A DNA stretch of 8,715 bases from Lachnospiraceae bacterium (GTDB taxonomy: Bacteria > Bacillota > Clostridia > Lachnospirales > Lachnospiraceae), in the NCBI GenBank assembly GCA_017446125.1, contig JAFSRL010000056.1:1-8715 (forward strand). The letters run 5' to 3'. The stretch's first letter is position 1; each line of letters opens with the position of its first letter. Below, one piece after another: positions 5,567 to 8,715 of this stretch. The notes under the pieces were generated by a model that did no database searches, was not told the DNA's origin, and saw only the letters and a list, made by a program, of their open reading frames with translations. A program made the translations under genes and the position numbers.

Positions 5567-7258
5567 TTACGTGTCAAACGACACCTTGCGCATCTCCTCG
5601 ATGGTTGTGACACCTTCCTCCACATATTTTGAAGCGCTCATCCGAAGCGTGAGCATGCCTTCGTTCAACGCCTGCTCCTTGATGTCCTCCGCATTGCCGC
5701 CCTGCTCGATGATGCGCTTGATGGTGGGAGAAATCTCCATAATCTCGTACACGCCCGTACGTCCGATGAATCCGGTGCCGCCGCACTTCGCGCAGCCGCA
5801 GCGTTCGTAAATGGTCAACGGCTTGTCGCCGGGATAACGCAGAAGAACCTTTTCCTCCGTTGTCGCTTCGACCGCCTTTTTGCAGTCCGGGCACAGCTTG
5901 CGCACCAGACGCTGCGCGATGACACCCACCATGGAATCCGCAAGAAGATAGGGTTCAATGCCCATATCCATCAAACGCGTCAAGGTCGATGCCGCGGAGT
6001 TTGTGTGCAGGGTGGAAACCACAAGGTGTCCCGTAATGGACGCCTGGACCGCAATCTGTGCGGTTTCCTCGTCACGGATTTCACCGATCATGATGATGTC
6101 CGGATCCTGACGCAGAATGGAGCGCAGCGCGGACGCAAAGGTTAAGTCCGCCCGCGGGTTCACCTGAATCTGGTTGACGCCGTTAATGTTTGCTTCCACC
6201 GGGTCTTCCACGGTGATGATGTTGACGTCTTCCTTATTTAATGCGGACAATGCCGTATAAAGCGTCGTGGATTTTCCGCTGCCGGTCGGTCCCGTGACCA
6301 AAAAGATTCCGTGCGGATTGGAAATGATGTGATCGAAGCGTTCGATTTCATCCGGACGCATGCCCAACTGGTCCTTCGAACGGTTCAGCGCGGTTTTCGA
6401 CGCAAGACGCAGCACGACCTTTTCGCCGAAGACCGTCGGAATCGTGGAAACACGGATGTCGTATTCCAGAGAGTCCACGACCTGCGTCATGCGGCCGTCC
6501 TGCGGCTTTCTTTTTTCCGAGATATCCATGCCGCTGATGATCTTGACACGGGTCACAATCGCGGGCAGGACCGAAGGCTGGTAGCTCGCCCTGTCATAGA
6601 GCGCGCCGTCAATCCGGTAGCGCACCCTGACCGAGTGCTCCAACGGTTCAATGTGAATGTCGCTTGAGCGCTGTCTGACCGCGGACTCCACCATGTTGGT
6701 GACGAGCTGCACAATCGGAGAGTTTAAGATGTCTTCGCTTTCGGTATAGGTTTCCTCGACGAAGGCGACCTTTTCCGCGGCATACTGTTCCGCGGCGGAC
6801 TGCAATTCGCCCTGCCCGAAATACTTATCCAGCGCAAGACGGATGCTCTGGTTCGTCGAAACGACCGGCTCCACCGCTAAGTTCGTAACGATGGAGACGT
6901 CGTCAATCGCCGTTAGGTCCATGGGATCGCTCATGGCGACCAGCAGCGTATTCGGCGAGTCCGGTTTATAAGAGAACGGCAGCACGCCATGCTTCTTTAA
7001 GACATTCACCGGCACAAGATCCAGAATCTCCTGCGGAATGTCCACAGAAAGCATGTCGACACGCGCCAAGCCAAGCTGGTTCGACAACGCCTGCGCCAGC
7101 TCGTCTCCCGTTACGATTGCGTTTTCGACTAAGATTTCCCCCAGTCGTTTTCCGGTGCCCTTCTGCAGGGAAAGCGCACGCTGCAGCTCCTCCTCGTTCA
7201 GACACCCTTCCCGGATCAGGATTTCACCCAACCGGATGCGTTTTCTGCCCAGTGCCAT
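5567..7258 (-). CDS. pilB: Type IV pilus assembly ATPase PilB with MshEN cyclic-di-GMP-type motifs
   Basis: A 563-residue GspE/PilB-family secretion ATPase that drives pilus extension. The N-terminus has two tandem MshEN motifs, RLGEILIREG...Q (9-32) and RLGEILVENA...Q (38-61), separated by five residues, as in cyclic-di-GMP-binding MshE. The MshEN region extends to about 147. The ATPase core has Walker A GPTGSGKS (323-330), an Asp box ITVEDPVE (348-355), Walker B DPDIIMIGEIRD (385-396) and a His box TGHLVVSTLHTN (409-420). A zinc site uses Cys456/Cys459 and Cys489/Cys492, which separates PilB/GspE from the retraction ATPase PilT. All catalytic motifs are intact and the length is normal. The ATG at 7258 has GGAGG (7269-7265) 6 nt upstream. 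The gene follows rpoD by 43 nt on the same strand and leads the pil block. Confidence 0.97.
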   Translation of the reverse strand: MALGRKRIRLGEILIREGCLNEEELQRALSLQKGTGKRLGEILVENAIVTGDELAQALSNQLGLARVDMLSVDIPQEILDLVPVNVLKKHGVLPFSYKPDSPNTLLVAMSDPMDLTAIDDVSIVTNLAVEPVVSTNQSIRLALDKYFGQGELQSAAEQYAAEKVAFVEETYTESEDILNSPIVQLVTNMVESAVRQRSSDIHIEPLEHSVRVRYRIDGALYDRASYQPSVLPAIVTRVKIISGMDISEKRKPQDGRMTQVVDSLEYDIRVSTIPTVFGEKVVLRLASKTALNRSKDQLGMRPDEIERFDHIISNPHGIFLVTGPTGSGKSTTLYTALSALNKEDVNIITVEDPVEANINGVNQIQVNPRADLTFASALRSILRQDPDIIMIGEIRDEETAQIAVQASITGHLVVSTLHTNSAASTLTRLMDMGIEPYLLADSMVGVIAQRLVRKLCPDCKKAVEATTEEKVLLRYPGDKPLTIYERCGCAKCGGTGFIGRTGVYEIMEISPTIKRIIEQGGNAEDIKEQALNEGMLTLRMSASKYVEEGVTTIEEMRKVSFDT

Positions 7259-7264
7259 ATAAAC

Positions 7265-7269
7265 CCTCC
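7265..7269 (-). promoter_or_regulatory. Ribosome binding site of pilB
   Basis: GGAGG (part of GGAGGG) on the minus strand, 6 nt before the ATG at 7258. It directly abuts the 3' arm (AGACGC, 7275-7270) of an inverted repeat in the leader, so folding there could affect access to it. Confidence 0.75.
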
Positions 7270-7299
7270 GCGTCTATGAAAGTGCAGACGCAACACTTT
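7270..7299 (-). other. Candidate RNA pseudoknot in the rpoD-pilB leader
   Basis: Read as minus-strand RNA, two perfect 6-bp inverted repeats interlock. AAAGUG (7299-7294) pairs with CACUUU (7284-7279), and GCGUCU (7291-7286) pairs with AGACGC (7275-7270). The order of the arms gives an H-type pseudoknot: stem 1 of 6 bp, stem 2 of 6 bp, and loops of 2, 1 and 3 nt. It starts 2 nt after the rpoD stop and ends exactly at the pilB Shine-Dalgarno. The pairing is visible in the sequence. That it forms or regulates is inference, and chance cannot be excluded in so short a stretch. Confidence 0.4.
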
Positions 7300-7301
7300 G
7301 A

Positions 7302-8715
7302 TTAATCGAGGTAGTCTTTCAACTTCCTGCTTCTGCTCGGGTGACGCAGTTTTCTGAGTGCCTTTGCCTCAATCTGGCGGATGCGCTCTCGCGTCACGTT
7401 GAACTCCTTGCCGACCTCCTCCAAGGTTCTTGCCCTGCCGTCGTCTAAGCCGAAGCGCAATCGCAACACCTTCTGCTCCCTGTCGGTCAGCGTTTTCAAC
7501 ACCTCAACCAACTGCTCCTTTAATAATGTAAATGCCGCGGCATCCGAAGGTACCGGTACATTGTCATCCTGAATAAAGTCGCCCAAATGCGAATCCTCTT
7601 CCTCGCCGATGGGGGTCTCCAGGCTCACCGGCTCCTGCGAAATCTTCAAGATTTCACGCACGCGCTCGACCGGCATGCCCATCTCCTCCGCGATTTCCTC
7701 CGGGGTGGGTTCACGCCCGAGCTCCTGTAAGAGCTGGCGGCTGACACGGATCAACTTGTTGATCGTTTCCACCATGTGCACCGGAATGCGGATGGTACGT
7801 GCCTGGTCCGCAATCGCTCTCGTAATCGCCTGACGGATCCACCAGGTCGCGTAGGTGGAGAACTTAAAGCCTTTGCGGAAGTCGAATTTTTCGACCGCCT
7901 TGATTAACCCTAAGTTTCCCTCCTGGATGAGATCAAGGAAAAGCATGCCGCGTCCCACATAGCGCTTCGCAATACTGACGACGAGTCGTAGGTTTGCTTC
8001 CGCAAGGCGCTGTCTCGCGTCGTTTCCCTCGCGGGAGAGCTTGCGCATTTCGCGTTTCTTTTCCGGCGTCAGCTTCTTGCGGTACCTGGGCTCCGTAAGC
8101 TGGCGGTCCGCCTTCATGCCCTTCTCCATTTTCTTCGCGAGCATGATTTCTTCTTCCGCGGTCAGAAGCGGCACCTTGCCGATTTCCTTCAAGTACATGC
8201 GGACCGGATCTTCGATGGAGATGCCGTCCGGCACGGACAGGTCGATGTTCTCCATGTCGACCTCTTCCTCGTCCGCCATCATTGCCTCTTCATCTTCCGG
8301 CATGTCATCCATGTCGTCCGAAATCTTCAGGATGTCAATGTTCTTTGTCTCCAAGGTGTCAATCACCTTTTCGAGCTGGTCCTCGTTCAGGTTCAAATCC
8401 GCGAAATGGTCGCTAATCTCGTTGATTTCGAGCACGTTGTTGCGCTTTTTCGCATGCGCAATCAACTCCTCCATCCGCGCCTGATACTTCTGCATGAGTG
8501 CCTCGTCCATGTCCGGCACGGCGGCACCCTTCTTTTCCGAACTGACAGTCTTATCTATATCTTTTTTCGACAATTTTTCGGATTTCTTAACCTTTTTTTC
8601 AGAAGTTTTCTTTGCGGGTGCCTTCTTCTCCGGCGCCTTTTTGATGCTGTTTACCTTCTTCTGCGCAGCCTTCTTCTCCGGTGTCTTCTTTTCCGGTGCC
8701 TTCTTTGCCGCACTC
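7302..8715 (-). CDS. rpoD: Primary sigma factor RpoD/SigA (5' end outside window)
   Basis: The housekeeping sigma-70 factor, with 470 residues visible and the frame open to the right edge. Numbering from the in-frame TTG at 8573, region 1.1 spans about 25-85, followed by an acidic stretch (86-112). Region 1.2 (DPVRMYLKEIGKVPLLT) is at 122-138. Regions 2.1 to 2.4 lie at about 188-265, with FKFSTYATWWIRQAITRAIA for melting and -10 recognition. Region 3 is at 266-340. Region 4 (about 350-416) has the -35-reading helix-turn-helix TLEEVGKEFNVTRERIRQIE. All core regions are intact. TTG 8573 is not a convincing start, because no Shine-Dalgarno precedes it and the frame upstream codes a Lys-rich repeat without stops. 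A further segment of about 34 residues (151-184) separates regions 1.2 and 2.1. Regions 2 to 4 resemble Lachnospiraceae RpoD. The gene runs into the pil block with no visible terminator. Confidence 0.97.
   Translation of the reverse strand, partial: SAAKKAPEKKTPEKKAAQKKVNSIKKAPEKKAPAKKTSEKKVKKSEKLSKKDIDKTVSSEKKGAAVPDMDEALMQKYQARMEELIAHAKKRNNVLEINEISDHFADLNLNEDQLEKVIDTLETKNIDILKISDDMDDMPEDEEAMMADEEEVDMENIDLSVPDGISIEDPVRMYLKEIGKVPLLTAEEEIMLAKKMEKGMKADRQLTEPRYRKKLTPEKKREMRKLSREGNDARQRLAEANLRLVVSIAKRYVGRGMLFLDLIQEGNLGLIKAVEKFDFRKGFKFSTYATWWIRQAITRAIADQARTIRIPVHMVETINKLIRVSRQLLQELGREPTPEEIAEEMGMPVERVREILKISQEPVSLETPIGEEEDSHLGDFIQDDNVPVPSDAAAFTLLKEQLVEVLKTLTDREQKVLRLRFGLDDGRARTLEEVGKEFNVTRERIRQIEAKALRKLRHPSRSRKLKDYLD
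8574..8714 (-). repeat. Lys-rich pentapeptide repeat coding region at the RpoD N-terminus
   Basis: In the rpoD frame this stretch encodes a run of units of the form x-P/A/S-E/A/Q-K-K: AAKK, APEKK, TPEKK, AAQKK, VNSIKK, APEKK, APAKK, TSEKK, VKK, SEK. At the DNA level the units are degenerate 15-bp repeats. The region has no stop codon in the rpoD frame and continues past the right edge. It is probably a disordered basic tail. Confidence 0.8.

Noticed and set aside
1..7258. Type II secretion system instead of a type IV pilus
   Set aside because: The GspL-like fusion raises the idea, but no secretin or GspC/GspD is present, the pilin is not a clear GspG, and a monoderm lacks the outer membrane that type II secretion crosses. 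It cannot be fully excluded from this window.
7259..7301. Known riboswitch (preQ1 or cyclic-di-GMP) in front of pilB
   Set aside because: The leader is far too short for a cyclic-di-GMP aptamer, and it lacks the A-rich tail and loop lengths of preQ1-I. Only the generic H-type topology is similar.
8041..8484. Long plus-strand open frame (147 codons) opposite rpoD
   Set aside because: Its Ser/Met/Phe-rich product is the complement of the acidic and basic rpoD codons; no family resemblance or convincing start context.
7302..8573. rpoD starting at the TTG at 8573
   Set aside because: There is no Shine-Dalgarno at a suitable distance, and the same frame continues upstream without a stop as a regular Lys-rich repeat to the window edge.
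1..8715. Mobile elements, CRISPR arrays, tRNA or rRNA genes
   Set aside because: No transposase or integrase frames, spaced direct repeats, or tRNA/rRNA signatures were seen; the window is almost fully coding for rpoD and pil genes.

Overview
The window reads entirely from the minus strand, so gene order runs from the right edge to the left edge. It begins inside rpoD, the housekeeping sigma-70 factor. It continues into a complete type IV pilus (T4P) assembly block: pilB (assembly ATPase), pilC (inner-membrane platform), pilA (major-pilin-like prepilin), pilD (prepilin peptidase), a fused pilM-pilN, pilO, and a second prepilin (PilV/GspI-like) that runs off the left edge. Gaps between genes are 3 to 43 nt and the last pair overlaps. 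I see no rho-independent terminator, so the whole window could be one polycistronic unit.

The organism is probably a moderately GC-rich member of the Clostridia, most likely Lachnospiraceae. This rests on the RpoD regions 2 to 4, which recall sigma factors of that family, and on GG(A)GG-type ribosome binding sites. The pilus set has no secretin or PilP in view, as expected for a monoderm. The family assignment is from memory of such proteins and not from a search.

Region by region: 8715-7302 rpoD, with a Lys/Ala/Pro/Glu pentapeptide-repeat N-terminal extension whose true start lies outside the window. 7301-7259 is a 43-nt leader with two interlocking 6-bp inverted repeats (possible H-type pseudoknot) directly beside the pilB Shine-Dalgarno. 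7258-5567 pilB, with tandem MshEN-type cyclic-di-GMP-binding motifs. 5553-4339 pilC. 4303-3782 the pilin, behind the best ribosome binding site in the window. 3775-3041 pilD. 3007-1211 the PilM-PilN fusion, with a GspL-like layout, a highly charged insertion and a degraded nucleotide-binding motif. 1204-308 pilO with a long acidic tail. 339-1 a GTG-started prepilin whose leader is read out of frame over the end of pilO.

Expected joint function: PilD cleaves and N-methylates the two prepilins. PilB powers their extraction and polymerisation through PilC. PilMN and PilO form the alignment ring that links the cytoplasmic motor to the cell-wall zone. No pilT (retraction ATPase) is visible. The most interesting points are the possible pseudoknot at the rpoD/pilB junction, the GspL-like PilMN fusion with its insertion and altered phosphate motif, and the MshEN motifs, which imply cyclic-di-GMP control.
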